The notes under the pieces were generated by a model that worked only from the letters and a program-made list of their open reading frames with translations, had not been told where the DNA came from and searched no databases. A stretch of DNA of 64,000 bases from Lysinibacillus sp. JNUCC-52 (lineage in GTDB: Bacteria > Bacillota > Bacilli > Bacillales_A > Planococcaceae). The stretch spans positions 2,099,501-2,163,500 of the forward strand of contig NZ_CP065546.1 of NCBI RefSeq assembly GCF_015999545.1, given 5' to 3'. Position 1 is the stretch's first letter. Each line of letters starts with the position of its first letter. Below are positions 45,054 through 53,352 of the stretch, piece after piece. The position numbers were made by a program, and so were the translations under genes.

Positions 45054-45760
45054 AAACCCACCAGTAAAACTGGTGGGTTTGACAACGCGTAAAACGCTAG
45101 CTTACTACCTCATGTCTCACGACATTCTGAAAGGTCCGCCAACCGAATGCTTTTTTCTGCTTCCAGTTATTTTATTCACAATTAAAAGGGTCAACGATAT
45201 CATTCATTGACATTTGATCATAGTGTATATCTTCTTGTAATTGTCTTTTGATATACCGATGAATCATATTTCGATTTCGAGCGACTGTATCCACTAAGTA
45301 TCCTCGACACCAAAATTGACGATTGCCCAATTGGTTCTTTACACTAACATATCGGTCGAAAATCATGACGCTACTTTTTCCTTTTAAATAGCCCATGAAT
45401 GCTGAAACACTTAGTTTCGGAGGAATTTTCACAAACATATAAATATGATCCGGGCACGCTGCTGCTTCAACAATTTCTACACCTTTTCTTTCACATAACT
45501 GCCGTAGTATTCTTCCTATTTCCGCTTTGATTTGACGATAAAATTCTTGTCTTCTATATTTCGGTACGAAGACGATATGATACTTACAATTCCATGTTGT
45601 ATGTGCTAAATTTTTACTATCCATTAAGACTCCTTTCGTACAAAGTCGGTTGACTAGACCTGATTTTATTGTACGATTGGAGTTTTTTTTTTGTCTATAG
45701 GTAAAAGTTTTTGGGAACTCCCTGCATAGCAAGGCTTTTAAAGCAGAAAAACTCTACCGA
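45054..45760 (-). mobile_element. IS200/IS605-family element, probably inactive
   Basis: A single Y1 transposase gene flanked by hairpins. At the left is a perfect 12-base-arm stem (AAACCCACCAGT / ACTGGTGGGTTT) at 45054-45080; at the right, the palindrome GGGAGTTCCC and GC-rich motifs near 45715-45735. These elements have no terminal inverted repeats, so the ends given are approximate. No TnpB or omega-RNA gene is present. The transposase has lost one HUH histidine, so the element is likely dead. Confidence 0.6.
45172..45624 (-). CDS. tnpA: IS200/IS605 transposase (TnpA) with altered HUH motif
   Basis: Y1 HUH-type transposase of 150 residues that would act on single-stranded DNA. Family motifs include NCKYHIVFVPKYRR at the N-terminus, PPKLSVSAFMGYLKGKSS in the middle, RQFWCRGYLVDTV and the tyrosine-bearing helix near IHRYIKRQL. 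Where active relatives have H-U-H (usually HVHM or HIHL), this protein reads HIYM, so the second metal-binding His is Tyr. The rest appears intact. The start is the ATG with an AAAGGAG site; 36 upstream codons in frame belong to the left end. It interrupts the space between the recombinase and the expressed S-layer gene. Confidence 0.88.
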   Translation of the reverse strand: MDSKNLAHTTWNCKYHIVFVPKYRRQEFYRQIKAEIGRILRQLCERKGVEIVEAAACPDHIYMFVKIPPKLSVSAFMGYLKGKSSVMIFDRYVSVKNQLGNRQFWCRGYLVDTVARNRNMIHRYIKRQLQEDIHYDQMSMNDIVDPFNCE

Positions 45761-45786
45761 GATTAAATCTCGATAGAGTTTTTTTA
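45749..45786. terminator. Terminator of the expressed S-layer gene
   Basis: Arms AACTCTAYCGAGATT with A and T runs on both sides, about 100 bases past the S-layer stop codon. It can work in both directions. Confidence 0.85.
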
Positions 45787-45882
45787 ATACTTAACTTGAA
45801 TATGAAAGAAATTAAGTGGCAACAAAAGCATCACCATTTCCATATACTGTACCAAACAAATTAGTTAAACTTATATACCTTA

Positions 45883-48800
45883 TTAATTAACTAATTTAAC
45901 AACCCATGCAGAAGTATTTGTATCCCAAGATACATTTACTTTTACATCTTTTCCGATGTACTCACCTGCATCTGCACCTGTTACTGTTAAAGTAGCTGCA
46001 AAAGTATAAACTCCTGTTTTTACAGACGTAAGATCAACAGCATCACCATTGTCATCAACAACAGTTAATTTAATAGTGTTTGTAGAAATTGCTCCTGTAA
46101 CTGCATCAGTTGCAATTGTAGATGCAATATTAGTTAAAGCACTTAAATTAACAGAATTTCCTCCTACAGTATTTGTAGTTTCTGTAAATGTTACAGTTAA
46201 TTCATTATTATCAGTACCAGCTTGAGCTACCGCTACAGAAACAGTTGGAGCAGCTTTTGCTACTAATTTAGCAATTGCAGCATTAATTGCATCTGCCTTA
46301 ACATTCTTTTGGTTAACAGTTCCTTCTGCTAAACCAAGTGCTGTATTTAACGCTGTCCAAGTAGATGCTTTATAATCAGCTTCTTTTTTACCTTTAGCTG
46401 TATCTACTGCATCTGCTAATTTTTTCGTTGCTGCTGCTTCAGCTGCTTGTTCAGAAGAAATAGTTACCAGTTGATTGATTGCTGCAGCGATAGCTGCTGT
46501 TTTTGCTTGAACTTCAGTTACATTAGTTTCAGGTAATGCATCAGCAGTTGTTTTAGCTGATGTATAAGCTGCCCATGAAGCTGCTGTATAAAGAGCTTGG
46601 TTTAATGCAGCTGCTTCATTCTTTTTAGCTGCTAATGCTGCTTTAGCTTCATCTAATAACTCAGCTGCAGTTTTATCAACAGATAAGCTGATAATATTAA
46701 ATTTGTAAGTGCCATCAGTTTGCTTTGTAACTGTTACTTGAGCTTTTTTACCTGCTACAACAGATTTTAAAGCTGCTACAAATTGTGTTTTGTTAATCGG
46801 TTGATTTAATTCATTATAATATGAACCATTATCATAGCTAATTGCATTGTAGCTATCAATTGTAATTTTTTCAGAAGCTTCATTAATAGCTGTTACATAA
46901 CCTGTATGAATAGATGGAATTTCTAGGCTTGATGCAAAGCTTAAAGAAGCAGTTTGGTTTGGTAAGCTTACTTGAGAAGCAGAAGCTTGAACAGATACGC
47001 TAGATGTAACGTGCATTGAAGTAACGTTAAGTACTGCTTTACCTGCTACTGAGTTAACTTTTACAGTTTCAGTTGTACCAGCTTTAACTGTTTTTCCTAC
47101 AAGTCCATTACCAGAAACTACAACGTCTGCAAATTGAGCAGTTACTTGGTAAGCTACTTCGTATAAACCAGTACCTGCATAGTAATCAAATCCGTTTTGA
47201 TCAACTGATTGATATTCGAAGTATGCAGTTTCTGAACTTGGTAAAGTAGTTACTTCTTTACCGCTAGCATTAACAACAGATAATTTAGCGTTTGCAATTA
47301 CTGCATCTACGAAGTAAGTAGTTTCACCTACAGTTTGTAAGTCCGCTTTATCTAATCCAACTTCTTTACCGTTTTCTAAGTAAACTGTTGGAGCAGCAAA
47401 TGCATCACGTACGCCCTCTAATTTAAATTTCGCTTCGCCTTTAGAACCTGTAACTTCAATTTCAAAGCGAGTGTTTTTGTTTACAGCAGCATTACGTTTG
47501 CCATCTGCACTGAAGATTGTAACAGCTTTATCTGTGCTGTAGCTTCCATCAGCAAATGTTACATAAGCTTTAGTTCCAGCTGGAGCAACTTTACCATCTT
47601 TGTCAGTAACAGTTACAGTGTACTCACGTCCACCATCACCAGTACCTTTGTTGTTTAGGTTAGCAACGTTTTTAGCAGCAGCATTTTGAACACCTTCAGC
47701 TTTAACAGTTAAACCTAATGTATGGTTTAGTGCGAATTTAACAGTTGGAGCAGATGCTTGTAAAGCAGTGTTTGTGTATTTACCAACTTTATTAGTAGAT
47801 TCGTCTACGAATACGATTGGAGTAACAGAAGCATTAGAACCAGTTAAAGTGAATGTTGCTTCACCATTGCTGTTAACTTTTACTTTTACTACATTTACGC
47901 CACCAGTTGTTACTTGAGATGGGTAATCAGCATTTCCTACAACACCAGTATCAATAACTTTAACGTCACGAACTAGTTTATCAGGAGATACGTCAACGTT
48001 TTCTGCAAATGCTACGTTTACATAGTTGTAATCAACTGTGTTTGATGTGCCAACATATTGCGTGTTGTATGCATCAGTTTTGATTTTGTAAACTTTTTTA
48101 GAGCCATTTGCTAATTCGTTACCAGTTGTAACTTCAGTAATAGATAGACCTTCAGCCCAATATACTTTACCAGAAGCATATACAGATGATCTGTCAGTAG
48201 CATAAGCAGTTACACTGTCGTTATGTTTGTAGTAACGAGTGTATGAATAAGTAGCAACACCATCAGCGTTTGTGTAAGCAACTTTTTCAATTTTTTCATT
48301 TAATTGGTTGTTTGTGCTGTTAGCGATGTTGAAAGTTACTGGAATACCTTCTTTAGATTGACCTTCTGGTACAGTAACTTCAGCTTTTAACGTTACTTCT
48401 TTACCAACTGTACCTTGTACAGATGGAGTTGTAAGTTTGATAGCTGTAGGCACAACCGCAGCAATCCCTTTGAATGAACCGATTTTATCTTCGCCAAGAG
48501 ATACAGTGTACTCTTTGTCAGCTGTTTGAGCTGCAGTAGTTAATACAACTACTTTTTTGTTCGTTTGTTTAACAGCAGCAGATTTCACTTCTAGATCAGA
48601 GATTAAGAAGTGTAAAGCTTGTACGTTATCAACTTCTTCGTCAAATGTTACTTCAACAGTTGTGTTGTTAACAGCTTTAATGTCTTTTACACCTGCAACT
48701 GGAGCGTTGATAACGTTCTCGATTGTGCGGTATAAGAATGAAGCGAATTGTCCGCGAGTTACGCTGTTACCTGGGTTGAAGTTAGATACGTTAGTGATAC

Positions 48801-49374
48801 CAGCGTATTCTAAAGCAACGATCGCATTGCGTTGTTCAGCAGAGTAAGCTTTTTCTAGGTCAGAGATTTCAGTTACGAAACCAGCTTTTTTGTAGTCAGC
48901 AACTAAGTCTACGCCAGCGATTTCTTTAATAGCACGTACTAAAACTACTGCCATTTGTTGACGTTGCATAGTTTGTGTATGGTTTAAGTTACCATTTGAA
49001 CCAGCGAATACGCCTGCATCTTTCGCAAGTGCAGCATATTTTACTAATTCAGCTTCAGCTGATGTTGGTAGATCGTTGAAGCGTTGTTTTGTATTCCAGT
49101 CAGCTGGAATTTCTTGGCCTTGTGCTTCTAAATAACGACCTAATAATTTAACCACTTGACCGCGGTTAATTGTTTGGTTTGGTTTGAATGAGCCGTCAGC
49201 GTATCCATTGATGATACCTGCATCAGATAGTGCATTGATTGCTACTTCGTGGTCGTTTCCTGCTACATCTGTAAATCCTGCTGCAGAAGCCACTGGTACG
49301 ATAGCAGATGCTACTAATGTAGCCGTTGCTGCCGTCGCTACGAATTTTTTGTATTTCTTTGGTTGGTTAGCCAT
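45883..49374 (-). CDS. Expressed S-layer protein of the invertible pair
   Basis: Surface-lattice protein of 1163 residues. A signal peptide (MANQPKKYKK then hydrophobic core, cleavage near VASAAGF, about 32) leads into three SLH domains (about 33-210: AGIINGYADGSFKPNQTINRG, KDAGVFAGSNGNLNHTQ, ALEYAGITNVSNFNPGNSVTRG). Ig-like beta repeats follow, then a helical FIVAR-like stretch (AELLDEAKAALAAKKNEAAAL, about 945-1065) and a final beta domain. Codons 11-310 are identical to the silent cassette; the rest is diverged. It has a sigma-A promoter, a 5' hairpin and an AGAGGAGG site ten bases before the ATG. Its SLH domains would bind the wall polymer made by the genes just upstream. Confidence 0.93.
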   Translation of the reverse strand: MANQPKKYKKFVATAATATLVASAIVPVASAAGFTDVAGNDHEVAINALSDAGIINGYADGSFKPNQTINRGQVVKLLGRYLEAQGQEIPADWNTKQRFNDLPTSAEAELVKYAALAKDAGVFAGSNGNLNHTQTMQRQQMAVVLVRAIKEIAGVDLVADYKKAGFVTEISDLEKAYSAEQRNAIVALEYAGITNVSNFNPGNSVTRGQFASFLYRTIENVINAPVAGVKDIKAVNNTTVEVTFDEEVDNVQALHFLISDLEVKSAAVKQTNKKVVVLTTAAQTADKEYTVSLGEDKIGSFKGIAAVVPTAIKLTTPSVQGTVGKEVTLKAEVTVPEGQSKEGIPVTFNIANSTNNQLNEKIEKVAYTNADGVATYSYTRYYKHNDSVTAYATDRSSVYASGKVYWAEGLSITEVTTGNELANGSKKVYKIKTDAYNTQYVGTSNTVDYNYVNVAFAENVDVSPDKLVRDVKVIDTGVVGNADYPSQVTTGGVNVVKVKVNSNGEATFTLTGSNASVTPIVFVDESTNKVGKYTNTALQASAPTVKFALNHTLGLTVKAEGVQNAAAKNVANLNNKGTGDGGREYTVTVTDKDGKVAPAGTKAYVTFADGSYSTDKAVTIFSADGKRNAAVNKNTRFEIEVTGSKGEAKFKLEGVRDAFAAPTVYLENGKEVGLDKADLQTVGETTYFVDAVIANAKLSVVNASGKEVTTLPSSETAYFEYQSVDQNGFDYYAGTGLYEVAYQVTAQFADVVVSGNGLVGKTVKAGTTETVKVNSVAGKAVLNVTSMHVTSSVSVQASASQVSLPNQTASLSFASSLEIPSIHTGYVTAINEASEKITIDSYNAISYDNGSYYNELNQPINKTQFVAALKSVVAGKKAQVTVTKQTDGTYKFNIISLSVDKTAAELLDEAKAALAAKKNEAAALNQALYTAASWAAYTSAKTTADALPETNVTEVQAKTAAIAAAINQLVTISSEQAAEAAATKKLADAVDTAKGKKEADYKASTWTALNTALGLAEGTVNQKNVKADAINAAIAKLVAKAAPTVSVAVAQAGTDNNELTVTFTETTNTVGGNSVNLSALTNIASTIATDAVTGAISTNTIKLTVVDDNGDAVDLTSVKTGVYTFAATLTVTGADAGEYIGKDVKVNVSWDTNTSAWVVKLVN
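48446..49345 (-). repeat. Right 900-bp inverted repeat (SLH coding part of the expressed gene)
   Basis: Inverted counterpart of 39650-40549, starting at codon 11 and ending at codon 310. The next base on each side differs between copies. Confidence 0.93.
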
Positions 49375-49412
49375 AGAAAAATTTCCTCCTCTAAGTTCAA
49401 AAATTATGTCTC

Positions 49413-49432
49413 TACTACATAGTTATGTAGTA
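49413..49432. promoter_or_regulatory. 5' leader hairpin of the expressed S-layer gene
   Basis: Nine-base arms TACTACATA / TATGTAGTA with a two-base centre lie between the transcription start and the ribosome site. It may protect the mRNA or bind a regulator. Confidence 0.5.
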
Positions 49433-49452
49433 AATAAACAACTACACATAAA

Positions 49453-49481
49453 AGTATAGTTGCATCCCTAAAAGTTGTCAA
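49453..49481 (-). promoter_or_regulatory. Sigma-A promoter of the expressed S-layer gene
   Basis: TTGACA and TATACT are separated by exactly 17 bases on the minus strand, giving a leader of about 70 bases. It lies outside the inverted repeat and therefore stays fixed when the segment inverts. Confidence 0.85.
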
Positions 49482-49484
49482 TCA

Positions 49485-49835
49485 TATTTTGGGAAAATTA
49501 CTAATTGGTTTCCGGAAAATAGTGGACATCGAACTCTCTTTTACCATTGTCGGCTATCTGACGCTTTTTTTCAAGTGAAAATATGCAACTTTTCCAACAA
49601 AATCTAATTTTCTACCATTCTATTGTTCATATTTTCTAGAATGATCTAAAATAATGGATAATTAAGTTAAATGATAATACGAAAAAAGCTCAAGCATATA
49701 AATGCTTGAGCTTTTTTCGCTTGGGCTACCAACCGTTGTTTCCTTGCAGGGAATTCTATTATTTCATAGAGGAAATTCCTATACACCTACAGTCTAACAC
49801 TTTCAATTTAAAACGACAATACCAATTTTTAAAAA
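49485..49835. other. Intergenic region upstream of the S-layer promoter
   Basis: No gene is recognised. It contains the terminator of the TagA-type gene; the remainder is AT-rich. Confidence 0.4.
49681..49718. terminator. Terminator of the UDP-ManNAc dehydrogenase/TagA operon
   Basis: A perfect stem AAGCTCAAGCAT / ATGCTTGAGCTT with A6 and T6 runs. Confidence 0.9.
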
Positions 49836-50552
49836 TTATTGACGTTTTTGCCTTGCCACTTCCAATAAGAAAAGTGGTAGTGCGATCTGACGCTTGATGC
49901 GCTTAGGTTCTTTCATTAATCGGTAAAACCATTCAAGGCCAAACTTTTGGAAAATTTCCGGAGCACGTTTGACTGTACCTGCCAACACATCAAACGATCC
50001 ACCAACACCTTGGTAAATCGTTGGGTGCAAACGGTCACGATTGGCGTTAATCCAATTTTCCTGTTTAGGACTTCCCATTGCAACAAATAGTAAATCCGGT
50101 TGGGCTTCATTAATACGATCGATGACCTTTTGTTCGTCCTTTTCATAGCCGTCCTGTACGCCAACTATTTTAATAGAAGGAAATAGTGATTCTAGCTTTG
50201 CTTTTGCTGCATCGGCAACACCAGGTTTACCTCCGTAAAGGAAAATTGGCTTGCTTCTTTTTGCAGCTTCCTCACAAAGCTTCATCATCATATCGACGCC
50301 TGTAACACGTTCACGAATTTGCCCTTTTTGAATTTTTGAGGCAAGAATAACACCAATACCATCTGGAATTTGAAATTCTGCTTCGTTTAATAGCTTTTTT
50401 AGTGCTGGGTCTTCTTTTGCTTTGATAATTTTTTCTGGATTGATGGCAACAACGAGCGCTTTTTGTTTGTGTTCAATGCGCTCAAATGCCATATCCATTA
50501 ATTCATCGTAGCCTTCCGTATTGACGTTAATGCCAAGTACTGTTTCTTTCAT
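49836..50552 (-). CDS. WecG/TagA/CpsF-family glycosyltransferase
   Basis: A 238-residue enzyme of the family that transfers N-acetylmannosamine (or ManNAcA) from its UDP donor to undecaprenyl-diphosphate-GlcNAc, an early step of wall-polymer synthesis. Recognisable segments are the INPEKIIKAKED stretch, IPDGIGVILAS with its conserved Asp, RVTGVDMM, LYGGKPGVA, LFVAMGSPKQENWI and GVGGSFDVLAG. The ATG overlaps the stop of the upstream dehydrogenase gene (ATGA), so the two are coupled. A frame 17 codons longer lies inside that gene and is not needed. The product should act on the inner membrane face. Confidence 0.92.
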   Translation of the reverse strand: MKETVLGINVNTEGYDELMDMAFERIEHKQKALVVAINPEKIIKAKEDPALKKLLNEAEFQIPDGIGVILASKIQKGQIRERVTGVDMMMKLCEEAAKRSKPIFLYGGKPGVADAAKAKLESLFPSIKIVGVQDGYEKDEQKVIDRINEAQPDLLFVAMGSPKQENWINANRDRLHPTIYQGVGGSFDVLAGTVKRAPEIFQKFGLEWFYRLMKEPKRIKRQIALPLFLLEVARQKRQ

Positions 50553-51820
50553 CGGTTTTTCGCATCCCCTAGTAAGTGGAACTGGAAGCCAGCCTCTTGC
50601 CATTTTTCACGGTTTAAGCAGTTTTTCGTATCAAAGACGATTTTTGTTTTTACAGTAATGTCCGCTGCATCATATGCTTTGAACTCATTGTGATCTGTTA
50701 ACACAACAATGATGTCTGCATCTTTTGTTGCTTCTACTAAGCTTTGTGTTTGTGTAGCATGTTTGTTTTCTTTAATGTGTGGATCATATGAAATCACATC
50801 TAAGCCTAAATTTTGTAGCTCATCAATAACGATTGTTGATGGACTTTCACGCATATCATCAACGTTTCCTTTGAAGGCTAGTCCAAGCACAGCTACTTTG
50901 CCACCTGCGATTTTGTTTTCATTTAAAATTGCTTGTGTTTTTTGTGCTGTAAATCTTGGCATGCTGTCATTTGTATTACGTGACATATGAATAATTTGTG
51001 CTTGCTCCCCACCTAGCTCAACTAGGAACCATGGGTCTACTGCGATACAGTGTCCACCTACACCAGGCCCTGGAAAGTGTACATTTACACGTGGGTGATA
51101 GTTGGCAAATTTAATTGCTTCCCAAATGTTTACGTCTAATTTTTCAGCCATTTTTGCAAGCTCATTGGCAAAAGCAATATTGACATCACGGTATGTGTTT
51201 TCCATTACTTTTACTAATTCAGCTGTTGTTGCATCAGTTAAGTGGATTGTGCCATTTACAAATGTTTGGTAAAGCTCTTTTGTCATTTGAGATGATTTTT
51301 CATCAATCCCACCAACAATACGATCGTTGTTCACTAATTCTTCAAAAATACGACCAGGAATTACGCGTTCCGGTGAATGTGCTACAAATAAATCAACGCC
51401 AAACTCTAAGTTTGCTTTGATTAGCTCAGGTAGCATAACGTGTTCTACTGTTTTCGGTGGTACTGTCGATTCAAGAATTACTAAATTTCCTTTTTTCACG
51501 TAAGGCACAATCGATGCCGTTGCTTGACGTACATATTCTAAATTCGCTGTATTGTCAGGGTTAATTGGCGATGGTACTGCCACAATGAAAACATCCGCTT
51601 CTTGTGGTGTCGTTGACGCTGTTAAGAATCCTTCATCTACTGCTTTATTTAGGCGTTCTTGTAAACCGTTTTCTTCAATATGAAGTTTTTTCTCTTGAAT
51701 ACTTTTTACTGCTGCTGGGTTTACGTCAACCCCATGTACTTTTATGCCGTGGTTGGCAAACATTACAGCCGTTGGTAATCCGATATAGCCAAGTCCAACG
51801 ACACAAATTGATTTCGTCAT
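50549..51820 (-). CDS. UDP-N-acetyl-D-mannosamine dehydrogenase (WecC-like)
   Basis: NAD-dependent UDP-sugar 6-dehydrogenase of 423 residues that makes UDP-ManNAcA. The Rossmann motif GLGYIGLP is at 9-16, the nucleotide-sugar signature HSPERVIPGR is near 165 and the catalytic Cys lies in GPGVGGHCIAVDP near 255. The C-terminal UDP-binding part contains GLAFKGNVDDMRESP. Pairing with a TagA-type transferase points to a ManNAcA-containing secondary wall polymer, the anchor class used by SLH proteins in this group. The promoter TTCACA-N17-TATACT lies upstream. Confidence 0.92.
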   Translation of the reverse strand: MTKSICVVGLGYIGLPTAVMFANHGIKVHGVDVNPAAVKSIQEKKLHIEENGLQERLNKAVDEGFLTASTTPQEADVFIVAVPSPINPDNTANLEYVRQATASIVPYVKKGNLVILESTVPPKTVEHVMLPELIKANLEFGVDLFVAHSPERVIPGRIFEELVNNDRIVGGIDEKSSQMTKELYQTFVNGTIHLTDATTAELVKVMENTYRDVNIAFANELAKMAEKLDVNIWEAIKFANYHPRVNVHFPGPGVGGHCIAVDPWFLVELGGEQAQIIHMSRNTNDSMPRFTAQKTQAILNENKIAGGKVAVLGLAFKGNVDDMRESPSTIVIDELQNLGLDVISYDPHIKENKHATQTQSLVEATKDADIIVVLTDHNEFKAYDAADITVKTKIVFDTKNCLNREKWQEAGFQFHLLGDAKNR

Positions 51821-51907
51821 TCTCTATTCTTCCTTCCGTTTCAAAAACGAGTAGTAAATTTTTATATGGTCATTAAAATGCATTTTCACATTTTTGTTCT
51901 GCATTAT

Positions 51908-51936
51908 AGTATACATCTTTCAAGGGAAAGTGTGAA
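51908..51936 (-). promoter_or_regulatory. Candidate sigma-A promoter of the UDP-ManNAc dehydrogenase gene
   Basis: TTCACA and TATACT are 17 bases apart on the minus strand, about 85 bases before the start codon. Confidence 0.55.
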
Positions 51937-52013
51937 TCAATTTGTTATTTTGCAGTATTTTCTGTGTGTGATTTACATATTGTTGGGTTTATCGTAGGTT
52001 TTTGGGAGTTGAT

Positions 52014-53090
52014 TTATTGGTTTATCGGCGATTCGTGGACTTCTATCGGCGATTTACTTGGGGGTATCGGCGATAAATCCGCTGCTATCGGCGATTTATT
52101 CTGTTTTACCGGCGATTTTGGGACTCCTATCGGCGATTCAAACAAACCAGACAAATTGTACTTCGTATATTTGCCTGCGTTACGCCATGTTTGTAAAGAT
52201 TTTTGTAACAAGCGTTTAGCAATATACTCACTATCAATTTTCAAAAACTCACGACAGTCCCTGTTCGTTATCGTCTCTCCAACAAGCATGTAATAATCTT
52301 TTAGTGCTTGTACATGTGCATCGGTAGATTGATGCTGACAACTCTGACAAAACCAAGTTCTTTTCAGCTTTCCCATTCCAAAGCGCCCACAATTTTCGCA
52401 AAAAACGCCTCTTTGTAAAGCATTAGGATCAATTTGATAATATCGGCAAAGCGGATAAGGCTTTTTGTGTTGTAATTGTGACAAAATTATATTTGTTATT
52501 TCAGTCGTAGCTATCCCCTTATTTTTCACTATTAGCCTATGCAAATACATTGGGAGTTCTCTTCCCATTACTATCGGTAGCCCTTCACCTTCACGAAGTA
52601 TTTCTACATTATTAAAGGGAAAAACAATTGCTCCATATATTGGTATCACAATATCATGCTCGTTAAGAAATTGGTGCATTGCCTGAATATACTGTTCGAG
52701 CTGAATTTCAGGATGCGTAAAAACTTGAATTTCTCCTGTATCTACAGTACGAATTAACTGGCGTGGGTCATTTTTGAAATGCACAGTACCACGTATATTT
52801 TTAATTTCTAATATAATAATACCGCTTGATGTAATGACTAAAATATCAATTTGCATGGGGAGTACCGTAGGGAGCATCACATTGTGGAAGATGTGACAGT
52901 TACTGAGCTGTGGCAACTTTTCTAGCTCTTTCAAAATATAATGTTCTGCAAAATCGCCTGCTTCCTTATTTTTCAGCTCCTGTTGTAGGGTTGTGAACTG
53001 CGGATGTGAAGGATGCAATCGTCGAACAAGCGCTTGCAATCCCAATGTCAGCGATGATGGCGCAAAAGGTTTAACAATCAATAACTTCAC
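52014..53090 (-). CDS. NERD-domain protein with repeat-encoded tail
   Basis: A 358-residue protein with a nuclease-related domain (about 35-150), containing HNVMLPTVLPMQIDILVI and the acidic/basic pair ILEIKNIRG typical of the restriction-like fold. A zinc-ribbon-like region follows (FCENCGRFG then FCQSCQHQS, about 225-250) and then a helical DNA-binding-like part. The last 40 residues (SPIGVPK, SPVKQNK, SPIAADL, SPIPPSK, SPIEVHE) are the translation of the 21-bp array and probably disordered. The start ATG has an AAAAGGGGTG site. The paralogue at 60910-61881 lacks this tail. NERD proteins are associated with DNA processing; the exact role is unknown. Confidence 0.85.
   Translation of the reverse strand: MKLLIVKPFAPSSLTLGLQALVRRLHPSHPQFTTLQQELKNKEAGDFAEHYILKELEKLPQLSNCHIFHNVMLPTVLPMQIDILVITSSGIIILEIKNIRGTVHFKNDPRQLIRTVDTGEIQVFTHPEIQLEQYIQAMHQFLNEHDIVIPIYGAIVFPFNNVEILREGEGLPIVMGRELPMYLHRLIVKNKGIATTEITNIILSQLQHKKPYPLCRYYQIDPNALQRGVFCENCGRFGMGKLKRTWFCQSCQHQSTDAHVQALKDYYMLVGETITNRDCREFLKIDSEYIAKRLLQKSLQTWRNAGKYTKYNLSGLFESPIGVPKSPVKQNKSPIAADLSPIPPSKSPIEVHESPINQ
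52023..52138. repeat. 21-bp-period tandem array C (six units), translated in the NERD protein
   Basis: Cores at 52023, 52044, 52065, 52086, 52107 and 52128 are exactly 21 bases apart and read TATCGGCGAT or TACCGGCGAT. The array lies inside the 3' end of the NERD gene and encodes its last 40 residues as SPI-x4 heptads. Confidence 0.9.
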
Positions 53091-53197
53091 CCCTTTTCTT
53101 TTTACTATAACAGCATAAACGTTGTATAAAAATAGGGTGTTTGAAATTAAAAATTTACTGTGGTTTACGGGTATTAAACTTGTTAAATCTTATGGTT

Positions 53198-53294
53198 TAC
53201 CGGCGATTCACCAACTTCTATCGGCGATTTCTACCGCGTCATCGGCGATTCGTGGGCTGCTATCGGCGATTTACCTAACGTTATCGGCGATTCC
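53198..53294. repeat. 21-bp-period tandem array D (five units)
   Basis: Cores at 53198, 53219, 53240, 53261 and 53282 are exactly 21 bases apart (TACCGGCGATT, TATCGGCGATT, CATCGGCGATT and so on). The array lies between the flagellin terminator and the NERD gene. Confidence 0.88.
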
Positions 53295-53306
53295 ATCAAA
53301 TTCAAA

Positions 53307-53352
53307 AAAACAATAAGGAATCGCCATTAGTATCTGGGATTCCTTATTGTTC
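53307..53352 (-). terminator. Terminator of the flagellin gene, overlapping its last codons
   Basis: AACAATAAGGAATC pairs with GATTCCTTATTGTT and is followed by T residues. The upstream arm encodes TIRN of the flagellin tail, so the stop codon falls in the loop. Confidence 0.8.

Larger units (their letters stand above)
39650..49345. mobile_element. Putative invertible S-layer switching segment (9.7 kb)
   Basis: The segment is bounded by the outer ends of two 900-bp inverted repeats and contains about 7.9 kb of unique DNA. Inside are the variable 3' parts of two S-layer genes pointing inward, a helix-turn-helix regulator, a tyrosine recombinase and an IS200-like element. The only promoter and start codon lie just outside the right end; a terminator lies just outside the left end. 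Inversion by recombination in the repeats would swap which S-layer variable region is expressed. Structure is seen directly; inversion itself is inferred. Confidence 0.8.

Noticed and set aside
45054-45080. Terminator for the recombinase operon
   Set aside because: The stem is perfect but followed by only three T residues; it is more likely a subterminal hairpin of the IS element.
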